The position numbers were made by a program, and so were the translations under genes. Shown piece by piece: positions 1-5,386 of a stretch of DNA of 6,905 nucleotides. The stretch is from Paracoccaceae bacterium. GTDB lineage: Bacteria; Pseudomonadota; Alphaproteobacteria; Rhodobacterales; Rhodobacteraceae. The notes under the pieces are model-generated. The model did not search any database and was not told the origin of the DNA. It saw only the letters and a list, made by a program, of their open reading frames with translations. The number at the start of each line of letters is the position of its first letter. Position 1 is the first letter of the stretch. The DNA lies in assembly GCA_011525185.1 (NCBI GenBank), contig WTIQ01000093.1, positions 10,035 to 16,939 on the forward strand. The letters are read 5' to 3'.

Positions 1-336
1 TTTAATACCCGCTGCAAAATAAGCGGCAAGGCTTGCCTCCGTCTTAAACTGCCCTGTGCAATCAATCATGACATCGACACCTGCGAGGGGCAAATCTTCC
101 AGCCGCGCAAAATTAAGCATCGGAATTGTATGACCATTGATGCTTAGCGTGCTGTCGTCATGTCTAAATTCCGCCGCCCAGCGCCCATGCACTGTGTCAA
201 ATTCCAAAAGATGCGCGTGCAGAGCAGGGTCACCAACTGCGTCGTTTAAAAAGGCAATTGTATCCCCTCTCTCAATCATGGGTCGAAGCGCTAGTTTGCC
301 GATGCGACCAAGACCGTTTATGGCATATATTGTCAT
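1..336 (-). CDS. gap: Glyceraldehyde-3-phosphate dehydrogenase, ArsJ-associated type (N-terminal part, cut by window edge)
   Basis: The visible 112 residues form the NAD-binding half of a type I GAPDH. The protein opens with the Rossmann glycine motif INGLGRIGK (residues 6-14), followed by LNDAVGD and the stretch EFDTVHGRW typical of the family. The catalytic cysteine, near residue 150 in the family, lies outside the window. The ATG is preceded by an AGAGAG purine run and lies only 12 bp after the stop of the upstream arsR-arsC fusion, so the two genes should be co-transcribed. In known ars operons with this pairing, GAPDH uses arsenate in place of phosphate to form 1-arseno-3-phosphoglycerate, which the permease ArsJ exports. 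Here that role is inferred from the neighbour; arsJ would be expected off the left edge. A housekeeping glycolytic GAPDH is the alternative, but ars linkage and the residue pattern favour the arsenic role. Confidence 0.85.
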   Translation of the reverse strand, partial: MTIYAINGLGRIGKLALRPMIERGDTIAFLNDAVGDPALHAHLLEFDTVHGRWAAEFRHDDSTLSINGHTIPMLNFARLEDLPLAGVDVMIDCTGQFKTEASLAAYFAAGIK

Positions 337-348
337 TTATTCATCTCT

Positions 349-1146
349 CTAAAGGCGCGCAATTTCATCCACAGCACGTTGCAACTCCATGCGCGTCTGC
401 TTGCTCTGTGTGACATCAATAAATCGTTCAATCTTGTGCTCCAGGCGGTCGTAAACGCGCAGAAACGCCTGTCTCTCTTCATCGGCGGAGCCCGCCGTCT
501 TTACAGGATCAGGAAGCCCCCAATGGCTCATAATCGGACAGCCAAGGAACGAAAGAGGAGGCTCGTTTGCGGCTTGGTCACATAGGCTAAACACAAAATC
601 ATAAGATGATTTTGCAACCACATCGGCCATCAATTCTGGCTGTAAATTTGTGACCTCATGTCCCTTTTGACGCAAAACGTCGAGAGCGGTTTGATGTGCG
701 CACATAGCGGGACGCGTCCCTGCGGAAGCGGCACGAAGCCCGCCTTTTGCACGATCGTTCAAGATTTGCTCGGCCATGAGTGAGCGCGCCGAGTTCGCAG
801 AGCATAGGAATAATACACGTCGCCTCTCTTTCGCATCTGGGCTGTCTCTAAAGCAGAGGTCCACCCTGCCCTGACAACAGTCTTTAACCAGATCGTTGCC
901 CATTTGACTTATCTGCTCAAGATTAACGCGGTAACGCAGCGTCGTGCCCTCACGGTTCTGGTGAATCAAATTGACGTGTTGCAACGCATTTAAGTAGACG
1001 GAGAGCGTACTTGCCTTGAGCTCAAGAGCAGAGGCAATTTCACCTGCTGGCACAGCATCAGGGTAACGGCGCACCAAAAGGCGAAAGACCTCTAACCGTT
1101 TGGCATGCCCCAAGGTAGCAAAAAGAGTCGCACTATCTATTTCCAT
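349..1146 (-). CDS. arsR-arsC: ArsR-type repressor fused to thioredoxin-type arsenate reductase (ArsC, LMW phosphatase fold)
   Basis: This is a two-domain protein of 265 residues. Residues 1-85 are an ArsR/SmtB winged helix (FATLGHAKRLEVFRLL at 9-24; recognition helix near 45-57). A cysteine-rich joint follows, with Cys90, Cys91 and Cys98. Residues 109-245 are a low-molecular-weight phosphatase/arsenate reductase domain with the P-loop CSANSARS (Cys115, Arg121), SLCD (Cys189), HWG and the acid loop DP at 213-214. ArsC of this class reduces arsenate to arsenite, using a cysteine relay regenerated by thioredoxin; the ArsR half should release DNA on binding As(III). Cys115 and Cys189 sit in expected places, but the usual E-x-C-P resolving cysteine is Pro197, and a cysteine appears at 203 instead. 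No good Shine-Dalgarno sequence precedes the ATG, and AT-rich palindromes just upstream probably mediate autoregulation. It leads the operon with the GAPDH gene. Confidence 0.9.
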   Translation of the reverse strand: MEIDSATLFATLGHAKRLEVFRLLVRRYPDAVPAGEIASALELKASTLSVYLNALQHVNLIHQNREGTTLRYRVNLEQISQMGNDLVKDCCQGRVDLCFRDSPDAKERRRVLFLCSANSARSLMAEQILNDRAKGGLRAASAGTRPAMCAHQTALDVLRQKGHEVTNLQPELMADVVAKSSYDFVFSLCDQAANEPPLSFLGCPIMSHWGLPDPVKTAGSADEERQAFLRVYDRLEHKIERFIDVTQSKQTRMELQRAVDEIARL

Positions 1147-1154
1147 ATTTCATG

Positions 1155-1170
1155 AATTATTAAAATAATT
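1155..1170. promoter_or_regulatory. Perfect AT-rich palindrome, probable ArsR operator (proximal)
   Basis: AATTATT and its reverse complement AATAATT flank a 2-base centre, a perfect 7-2-7 palindrome. It lies 9-24 bases upstream of the arsR-arsC ATG. ArsR repressors bind AT-rich dyads at their own promoters, so this is the best operator candidate. Binding has not been shown; AT-rich DNA yields such dyads by chance more often than mixed DNA does. Confidence 0.55.
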
Positions 1171-1182
1171 ACGGGAATGCAA
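1156..1182 (-). promoter_or_regulatory. Candidate sigma-70 promoter of the ars operon
   Basis: On the minus strand a TTGCAT box (1182-1177) is followed by AATAAT (1161-1156) with a 15-base spacer, shorter than ideal. The -10 box lies inside the proximal palindrome, so a bound repressor would block it. Transcription would begin within a few bases of the ATG at 1146, which fits the missing Shine-Dalgarno sequence and suggests a leaderless message. Other -10 registers are possible. Confidence 0.35.
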
Positions 1183-1229
1183 GCTTGTTTTGGGATCGAA
1201 ACTAACTTCTGTCATCTATAACTACTGCA

Positions 1230-1243
1230 AATTATGAATAATT
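1230..1243. promoter_or_regulatory. Second AT-rich palindrome, possible distal ArsR operator
   Basis: AATTAT and ATAATT flank a 2-base centre, giving a perfect 6-2-6 dyad. It uses the same half-site AATTAT as the proximal palindrome, although there the AATTAT hexamers are 4 bases apart rather than 2. The two dyad centres are 74 bp apart, about seven helical turns, so two repressor dimers could sit on the same DNA face. Confidence 0.4.
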
Positions 1244-1267
1244 AAATACTGGCAGTCCCTTATAACC

Positions 1268-1288
1268 CTGAAATGCAAAGCATTTCAG
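1268..1288. repeat. Perfect 9-bp inverted repeat with 3-base loop
   Basis: CTGAAATGC and GCATTTCAG flank AAA. The hairpin directly abuts a second hairpin at 1289-1320. It lies downstream of the PNPOx-like gene and upstream of arsR-arsC. No U-run follows on either strand, so it is not a classical intrinsic terminator by itself. It may aid 3' end formation or be part of a dispersed palindromic repeat. Confidence 0.7.
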
Positions 1289-1320
1289 CATGTGTCCGCC
1301 CTCCCCACGGCGGGCACATG
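1289..1320. repeat. 12-bp inverted repeat (one G:T pair) with 8-base loop, possible terminator hairpin
   Basis: CATGTGTCCGCC (1289-1300) pairs with GGCGGGCACATG (1309-1320) apart from one T:G wobble, around the loop CTCCCCAC. The GC-rich stem would be very stable in RNA. It begins 67 bases past the stop of the PNPOx-like gene and is the first strong structure met by transcripts of the bciA unit. It is followed directly by the 9-bp hairpin. A terminator or mRNA 3'-stabilising role is inferred; no U-tract follows. Confidence 0.6.
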
Positions 1321-1386
1321 GTGCGAGCTCTGAATATCTCTTGAAAGCAATGTGGTAGACGAGCTTTATCCATAACTGGGGTATAA

Positions 1387-1932
1387 CTAGGGCGAGACCC
1401 ACCGCCCTGTCCAATGGTCCGATTTCAAAAACTGCGCGCGCCAATGCGCGCCGTCCAAATTTAAGACATCAATTTTTTGAACGTAACATCGCGCGATCAT
1501 GAAGTTTTTAGCCGCGCTCAGAGTTTTGTATGCAAATGGCGATGAAAGCACCGCGCCCGTTGGCGGGGCCTTGCCATAGGCGATGCGACTATGCTCGGGT
1601 ACCTGCTTCCAGTGATCTGTAACCCTTTCGCCGTGATGGCAATCCACAAGAACATCAATGCGAAGCTGAAGAGACAGATCAGAGCGCCACAGCAATATCT
1701 GCGCTTTCGGATTTTTGACTAAACTATGAACTTTGAGCGACTCTGCATCGGTATGAAATTCGATCTCTGCAAGACTAGGCTTCACGTCGCGCAAAACCAC
1801 AAGACAGGCCTGTGGCTGCTCACTTTCATCAACTGTGGACAAAGTGATTGTCCGATCCAACGCATCAGATCGGCGCTGCATAAGGAGCGACCAGGACTGA
1901 TCTAAGACCTCACTCAGCGATGGTTCTGCCAT
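1387..1932 (-). CDS. FMN-binding pyridoxamine 5'-phosphate oxidase-like protein (Alr4036-like)
   Basis: This 181-residue protein has the split-barrel flavin-reductase fold pattern. CLVVLRDVKP (43-52) and EFHTDAESLKVHSL (58-71) match the FMN phosphate-binding strands of PNPOx proteins. KNPKAQILLW (73-82) and LQLRIDVLV (88-96) follow, then the dimer-type segment HWKQVPEHSRIAYG (107-120), and the protein closes with WTGRWVSP. Its length fits Alr4036-type proteins, which are shorter than true PdxH. PNPOx relatives oxidise pyridoxine phosphate or reduce flavins, haem or other substrates; the substrate here cannot be read from sequence. The ATG has a strong AAGGGGG Shine-Dalgarno sequence that overlaps the stop codon of bciA, which ends 9 bp upstream, so translation is probably coupled. 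A role alongside chlorophyll synthesis is only a guess from this linkage. Confidence 0.8.
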   Translation of the reverse strand: MAEPSLSEVLDQSWSLLMQRRSDALDRTITLSTVDESEQPQACLVVLRDVKPSLAEIEFHTDAESLKVHSLVKNPKAQILLWRSDLSLQLRIDVLVDCHHGERVTDHWKQVPEHSRIAYGKAPPTGAVLSSPFAYKTLSAAKNFMIARCYVQKIDVLNLDGAHWRAQFLKSDHWTGRWVSP

Positions 1933-1941
1933 GATACCCCC

Positions 1942-2922
1942 TTAAAACAATTTATGTGCGCCCAGGTCATGCCCCTCTAATCCATCTTGCAAAGCAGATT
2001 TATAAAAATCATAAAGCCTGTCCTCACCGTATTCAGGAGTAAGTTCAGGCGCATAGCGCTGGCTCTCATCATCCCATAACAGCATGGATTCGGTTGCATA
2101 ATAATGGCCAATGCGCAAAAATTCCCGTTTGTCTGCAAGACGCTCTGACAAAACAGCAAAAGGGGCCATAAGACCACTTAAGACCCTAAAAAAGCCACTT
2201 GGGATTTTCCGTATTCGCATCGGAGCTTTTATCACCTCAAAGAGCATTTCCCCCTGCGCATATTGTGTGATGGCAGGGCCAGGTCCTCCGATTGGCAGAA
2301 TTTTATTAAACTTTGAGATATCCGTCAGACAAAGACAGATAAATTCAGCAAGGTCTTCTCCTGAGATCGGCTTGCAGGCGGTCTCTTTACCTGAATTGAA
2401 GACCAAATAGGATTTACCCGCGCGTAGATTTTCGATCTGGCCTGAAAGCGATTTGAAATAAGCGGTTGGGCGCACGATGCTATAGCACATCCCCGATGAA
2501 ATCAGTTTACGCTCAAAGGCCAGTTTAGCAAATTGAAATTCTAGCTTGGGTTTTTGCACGCATATCGCAGAGAGAAGCACAAAATGCTCGGCAGCCAAAT
2601 CCTGCGCAAAGGACAAAAGGGCTTTATTCGCGCCAAATTCAACCGCCCAGGCGTCTTTTTTGCCACCGCCACGGCTACCCAAACAAGAGATCACGACAAC
2701 CCTATCTCTCAAAAATGTATCAAGAGGAAGCTGAGGCGGCCCCTGCAAAAGATCACACTCTACATGCCGCACTGATTTTTCAGAGCTCAGGCGCGGTGCC
2801 GTTCTTCCGATTGAGATCACATCATAGCCCTGCTCCAGCAAGGCACGTAAAACATAGCCGCCTATATATCCTGTTGCCCCTGCAAGGATGGCAGTGGTCT
2901 TATGAGCCACAATATCTGACAT
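1942..2922 (-). CDS. bciA: 3,8-divinyl (proto)chlorophyllide a 8-vinyl reductase, BciA type
   Basis: This 326-residue protein is an extended short-chain dehydrogenase/NmrA-like reductase that matches BciA/DVR throughout. It has the NADPH Rossmann motif GATGYIGG (15-22), the dinucleotide-specificity turn near GRTAPR (39-44), LLSAICVQKPKLEFQFAKL (116-134) with the family's Q-x-A-K-L pattern, RPTAYFKSLSGQ (151-162), CKPIS (183-187), LPIGGPG (209-215), QGEMLFEV (223-230) and IGHYYATESMLL (271-282). The enzyme reduces the C8 vinyl group of divinyl (proto)chlorophyllide to ethyl with NADPH, a step of bacteriochlorophyll a synthesis. It indicates that the organism is, or recently was, an anoxygenic phototroph. 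No other photosynthesis gene is visible; the gene lies between flagellar and arsenic genes. No clear Shine-Dalgarno sequence precedes the ATG, and GTG at codon 5 is a less likely start. Confidence 0.9.
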   Translation of the reverse strand: MSDIVAHKTTAILAGATGYIGGYVLRALLEQGYDVISIGRTAPRLSSEKSVRHVECDLLQGPPQLPLDTFLRDRVVVISCLGSRGGGKKDAWAVEFGANKALLSFAQDLAAEHFVLLSAICVQKPKLEFQFAKLAFERKLISSGMCYSIVRPTAYFKSLSGQIENLRAGKSYLVFNSGKETACKPISGEDLAEFICLCLTDISKFNKILPIGGPGPAITQYAQGEMLFEVIKAPMRIRKIPSGFFRVLSGLMAPFAVLSERLADKREFLRIGHYYATESMLLWDDESQRYAPELTPEYGEDRLYDFYKSALQDGLEGHDLGAHKLF

Positions 2923-3114
2923 GGGTGTCTAAAATCTTGTACATATGTCATGACTACACACCACATACCTTGATTGAAACCCGTTTTATGGCCCATCGCA
3001 GGAGAATAAACAATAAAGCTGCAACGTCACTTAGAGCAAATGCAAACGATTGTAGTCGGTATACGAGATGTCAAGACGACAGAGCAGTCACTCGCGCCAA
3101 ATTCATCACAAGCT
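2923..3114. other. Intergenic region between fliA and bciA
   Basis: These 192 bases separate the flagellar and photosynthesis modules. On the minus strand a perfect TTGACA (3074-3069) is followed by TACAAT after only 14 bases, a poor spacer, so a bciA promoter is suspected rather than established. I saw no TGT-N12-ACA (PpsR/CrtJ) site near the bciA start and no strong terminator after fliA. The only dyad noticed is AGAGC/GCTCT with a loop of about 26 bases, which is weak. Read-through from the fliA operon into bciA cannot be excluded. Confidence 0.5.
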
Positions 3115-3837
3115 CTAAGTTGGCAAATCTTCACCGAAAGACGCGAGGTGCTTTTTTAACAATTTAAATGCTTCTGACTTGACCTGCGAGACACGGCCCG
3201 GGCTAATGTCCAAGACTTGGGCAATCTCATATACATTGAGGTCCTCGACATAATATAATTGAAGCACTTGACTTTGTTGCACGTTCAACATTTTTAGCGC
3301 CGCCACCAGCGAACCGCGCAAATTTTGACTATCGATCAAGCGTTCTGGTTCGATTGTAGGTGCTGCATAGGCCATTGAATATTCATCATAAGTCTGGCTA
3401 AGGCTTTCTGATACGTTTGCCTCAAATAGACGGGTCCAACTGTAATATTCGTCCATTGAGAAATTCAGACCTGCAGCAATCTCTTCATCCGTTGGATTGC
3501 GACCAAGCTCAGACGTAAGGTTTGCTCGTTTTCCATCAATCAGTTGTTTGGCCTGAACGGTGGAACGATTAAGGTTACCACATCTCCGGATCAGATCAAG
3601 CATAGAGCCTTTAATCCGAATGCTGGCATAGCTTTCAAACGAGGCTCCTTCTACAGCGGAGTACTTTTGCGCCGCATCCACAAGCCCTTCAAGACCAGAC
3701 TGCAAAAGATCGTCACGCTCGATAAATGAAGCCACTCGCGAGTGCATCTTATACGCAATCCGACGCACAAGTCCTTCGTGCTTCATCACAATGCGATTTA
3801 TATCATTGGACTTTTCTTTATACCCTTGAGACTTCAA
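3115..3837 (-). CDS. fliA: Flagellar RNA polymerase sigma factor sigma-28
   Basis: This 240-residue sigma-70-family protein has FliA architecture. Region 2 spans about 16-92, with HEGLVRRIAYKM (20-31), the core-binding segment DDLLQSGLEGLVDAAQKY (42-59) and RIKGSMLDLIR (74-84). Region 3 follows (about 95-135, including ELGRNPTDEEIA). Region 4 (about 175-232) carries the helix-turn-helix YEIAQVLDISPGRVSQVK (203-220). There is no region 1.1, and the length is normal for FliA. It would direct RNA polymerase to late flagellar and chemotaxis promoters, usually held in check by FlgM, which is not in the window. The start is TTG, not ATG: it has a GAAGGA Shine-Dalgarno sequence 8 bases upstream and overlaps the previous gene's stop by four bases, whereas the first internal ATG (codon 18) would remove the start of region 2. 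Confidence 0.92.
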   Translation of the reverse strand: MKSQGYKEKSNDINRIVMKHEGLVRRIAYKMHSRVASFIERDDLLQSGLEGLVDAAQKYSAVEGASFESYASIRIKGSMLDLIRRCGNLNRSTVQAKQLIDGKRANLTSELGRNPTDEEIAAGLNFSMDEYYSWTRLFEANVSESLSQTYDEYSMAYAAPTIEPERLIDSQNLRGSLVAALKMLNVQQSQVLQLYYVEDLNVYEIAQVLDISPGRVSQVKSEAFKLLKKHLASFGEDLPT

Positions 3838-4535
3838 TGCAGATATCCTTCAAACATCTCAAAAGGGATATTATTTGCAAAAAGGCCAGAATTCAAATTC
3901 AATAAAGAGAGCGATATAGCCTGAAGGGACATAGTCTCCAAACTTCTGAATCTATTTCTCTTTTGGCATAGGGGCAAACAAGCAGCAAAGCGCATGTTGT
4001 GAGCGCTGTCTGGCGCAACTAAATTCTCGAAACGATTAAATAACTCAAGGGCTTGCGATGGGTTCAAATTGCCTTGCACAACAACGCTTAATCGACATTT
4101 TGGATGAACATCCAAAAAATAACGCGCAAACGTTATAGTTTGGCAATCCATAGTCACGAAAGGGGGCAGCACAATGGCAGCATCATTCATTCCCCCAGCG
4201 CGAGCCGTCTCTACAAAGTCAGGATCAAAGAGCGAGTCATATATCGTAAAATCGCTCGTCTTAGAGAGCGTTATTTTGCTCTCATCCTTCCCTAAGGAAA
4301 TTGAATGAGATAAAGGGCTGAGATTGGCCCGAGCGTGATGCGTTTGTGCATTTAAAACAGCGCTTGCAGTCATATCGATCGCCAAAGACGATGTATACGG
4401 TTTCTCGTAGTCATAACTTTGGTAAATTGTCTGCACAGTGCCAAAATATTCTCGCAGATGTTCTGCCGTCAGCTGTGCAACCCGCGTCTTATGGAGACGT
4501 GGCTTCGCTTCAAAGATACCGATTATTCTGCTCAT
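3834..4535 (-). CDS. Unrecognised protein with degenerate MinD/ParA-like N-terminus, in the FlhG/FleN position
   Basis: I do not firmly recognise this 233-residue protein. It starts SRIIGIFEAKPRLHKTRVAQ, and its spacing matches the first strand and deviant Walker A motif of MinD/ParA ATPases (K-G-G-x-G-K-T). The signature lysine (11), the P-loop lysine (16) and Thr17 are kept, but the glycines are replaced by Pro12, Arg13 and His15. A later stretch, NDAAIVLPPF (117-126), recalls the Walker B strand but lacks its aspartate; a hydrophobic strand LSVVVQG (149-155) follows. No signal peptide or membrane segment is seen. It lies 27 bp after the rod gene and overlaps the TTG start of fliA, where many polar-flagellate bacteria carry flhG/fleN. 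An ATPase-dead FlhG-like regulator is my inference; an unrelated flagellar accessory protein is equally possible. No strong Shine-Dalgarno sequence precedes the ATG. Confidence 0.75.
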   Translation of the reverse strand: MSRIIGIFEAKPRLHKTRVAQLTAEHLREYFGTVQTIYQSYDYEKPYTSSLAIDMTASAVLNAQTHHARANLSPLSHSISLGKDESKITLSKTSDFTIYDSLFDPDFVETARAGGMNDAAIVLPPFVTMDCQTITFARYFLDVHPKCRLSVVVQGNLNPSQALELFNRFENLVAPDSAHNMRFAACLPLCQKRNRFRSLETMSLQAISLSLLNLNSGLFANNIPFEMFEGYLH

Positions 4536-4562
4536 TTTTTATCTGATCAGTGTAATTTTCAA

Positions 4563-5327
4563 TCATCCGCGTGTGAAGCGCGCAACCATATCATTGTCCG
4601 CCTGTATTGCCTTCGATGCTGCGGAAAAGCCTTGTTGCGTTTGGATCAACGCCACCAATTCATTCACCAAATCAACGTTCGATACCTCCAGGTGACCGGA
4701 GAGCACGCTCCCAGTGCCATTGCGCGTAGGTGGGAAAATACCATAGAGCCCCGCTTTATCAGTCGCCGCGAATGCCCCGTTTCCGAGCTGCTCCAAAGCC
4801 GCAGGATTATCAAAATTTGCAAGTCCAAGACGAGCGATTGGCTCTCCTTCGGCGACACCGTAGGCCGCCAGAACATAGCCTTGGCGATTAACATTAAATT
4901 GGCTGAGCGGCACGCCGTTCTTTTCATATTCTACACGGATTGCCGTTAAATCCTCACCCAGAACCAAACGCCCTTCGTTCGTTGTAAGATATCCCTGATT
5001 GTTCAGCTGGAATGAGCCGTTACGCGTGAACGTGATGTCATTAAGGTCGTTGGGGTTGGCCGTGATAAACATGCCGTGCCCATCAATGGCGAGGTCAGTT
5101 GTCACACCAGTGCGTTTCACTTCTGCAGGATTGTGTGACACACGATTGGCCTGGACGTTTGCACCGTTGCCAAGTTTTGGGCCTGTTCCCGCGCTTTTCA
5201 AATAAATATCATGAAACAGCGCCTCACTTCGCTTAAAGGCACTTGTGCCCGCATTTGCAATATTGTTCGAGACGACCCCCATTTTGTGATTAGAGGTTTG
5301 GATCGCTGTTTTAATAATATTGAGCAT
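4563..5327 (-). CDS. Flagellar basal-body rod protein, FlgG/FlgF family
   Basis: This 254-residue protein has the full rod/hook family layout. An N-terminal helix carries VVSNNIANAGTSAFKRSEALFHD (about 19-41), compare ANNLANVxTxGFKR in FlgG. The middle holds TTDLAIDGHGMF (about 76-87) and FTRNGSFQLNNQGYL (about 100-114). The C-terminal coil LEVSNVDLVNELVALIQTQQGF resembles the FlgG/FlgE ending. The length fits FlgG or a long FlgF, and details lean to FlgG, but I cannot separate these, so no symbol is given. It would be exported by the flagellar type III apparatus and packed into the rod in the periplasm. I chose the ATG at 5327, which has AAGGA 10 bases upstream; the GTG at 5336 would lie only one base from that ribosome site. 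A sigma-54 promoter lies just upstream, making this the first gene of an operon with the MinD-like gene and fliA. Confidence 0.85.
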   Translation of the reverse strand: MLNIIKTAIQTSNHKMGVVSNNIANAGTSAFKRSEALFHDIYLKSAGTGPKLGNGANVQANRVSHNPAEVKRTGVTTDLAIDGHGMFITANPNDLNDITFTRNGSFQLNNQGYLTTNEGRLVLGEDLTAIRVEYEKNGVPLSQFNVNRQGYVLAAYGVAEGEPIARLGLANFDNPAALEQLGNGAFAATDKAGLYGIFPPTRNGTGSVLSGHLEVSNVDLVNELVALIQTQQGFSAASKAIQADNDMVARFTRG

Positions 5328-5370
5328 GTGAAGCACATCCTTTTAGACATCTTTCGACTAAGACTGTAAC

Positions 5371-5386
5371 AGCATGTTTCGTGCCA
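5371..5386 (-). promoter_or_regulatory. Sigma-54 (RpoN) promoter of the rod gene-fliA operon
   Basis: Reading the minus strand, TGGCAC (5386-5381), five bases (GAAAC) and ATGCT (5375-5371) match the sigma-54 consensus TGGCAC-N5-TTGCW, with the invariant GG and GC exactly 10 bases apart. Expected transcription start is near 5360, giving a leader of about 33 bases that carries the AAGGA ribosome site. Sigma-54 promoters need an enhancer-bound AAA+ activator; none is encoded in the window. Confidence 0.8.

Noticed and set aside
1224..1256. ACTGC/GCAGT short inverted repeat around the distal palindrome
   Set aside because: Five-base arms with a 23-base gap, and the centre does not match that of the palindrome; likely chance.
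1232..1444. Minus-strand open frame of 70 codons crossing the two hairpins
   Set aside because: It overlaps the end of the PNPOx-like gene in another frame, runs through both inverted repeats and the distal palindrome, and resembles no family.
2923..3060. PpsR/CrtJ-type TGT-N12-ACA site upstream of bciA
   Set aside because: Several TGT and ACA triplets occur near 2935-2960, but none has the 12-base spacing.
2715..3167. Plus-strand open frame of 150 codons
   Set aside because: It is antisense to the start of bciA and the end of fliA, has no recognisable domain, and its composition looks random.
4419..4949. Plus-strand open frame of 176 codons
   Set aside because: It is antisense to the well-supported rod protein gene and the MinD-like gene; no family pattern is visible.
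5328..5336. GTG at 5336 as the start of the rod protein
   Set aside because: The AAGGA ribosome site would be only one base away, while the ATG at 5327 has a workable 10-base spacing and gives the normal family N-terminus.
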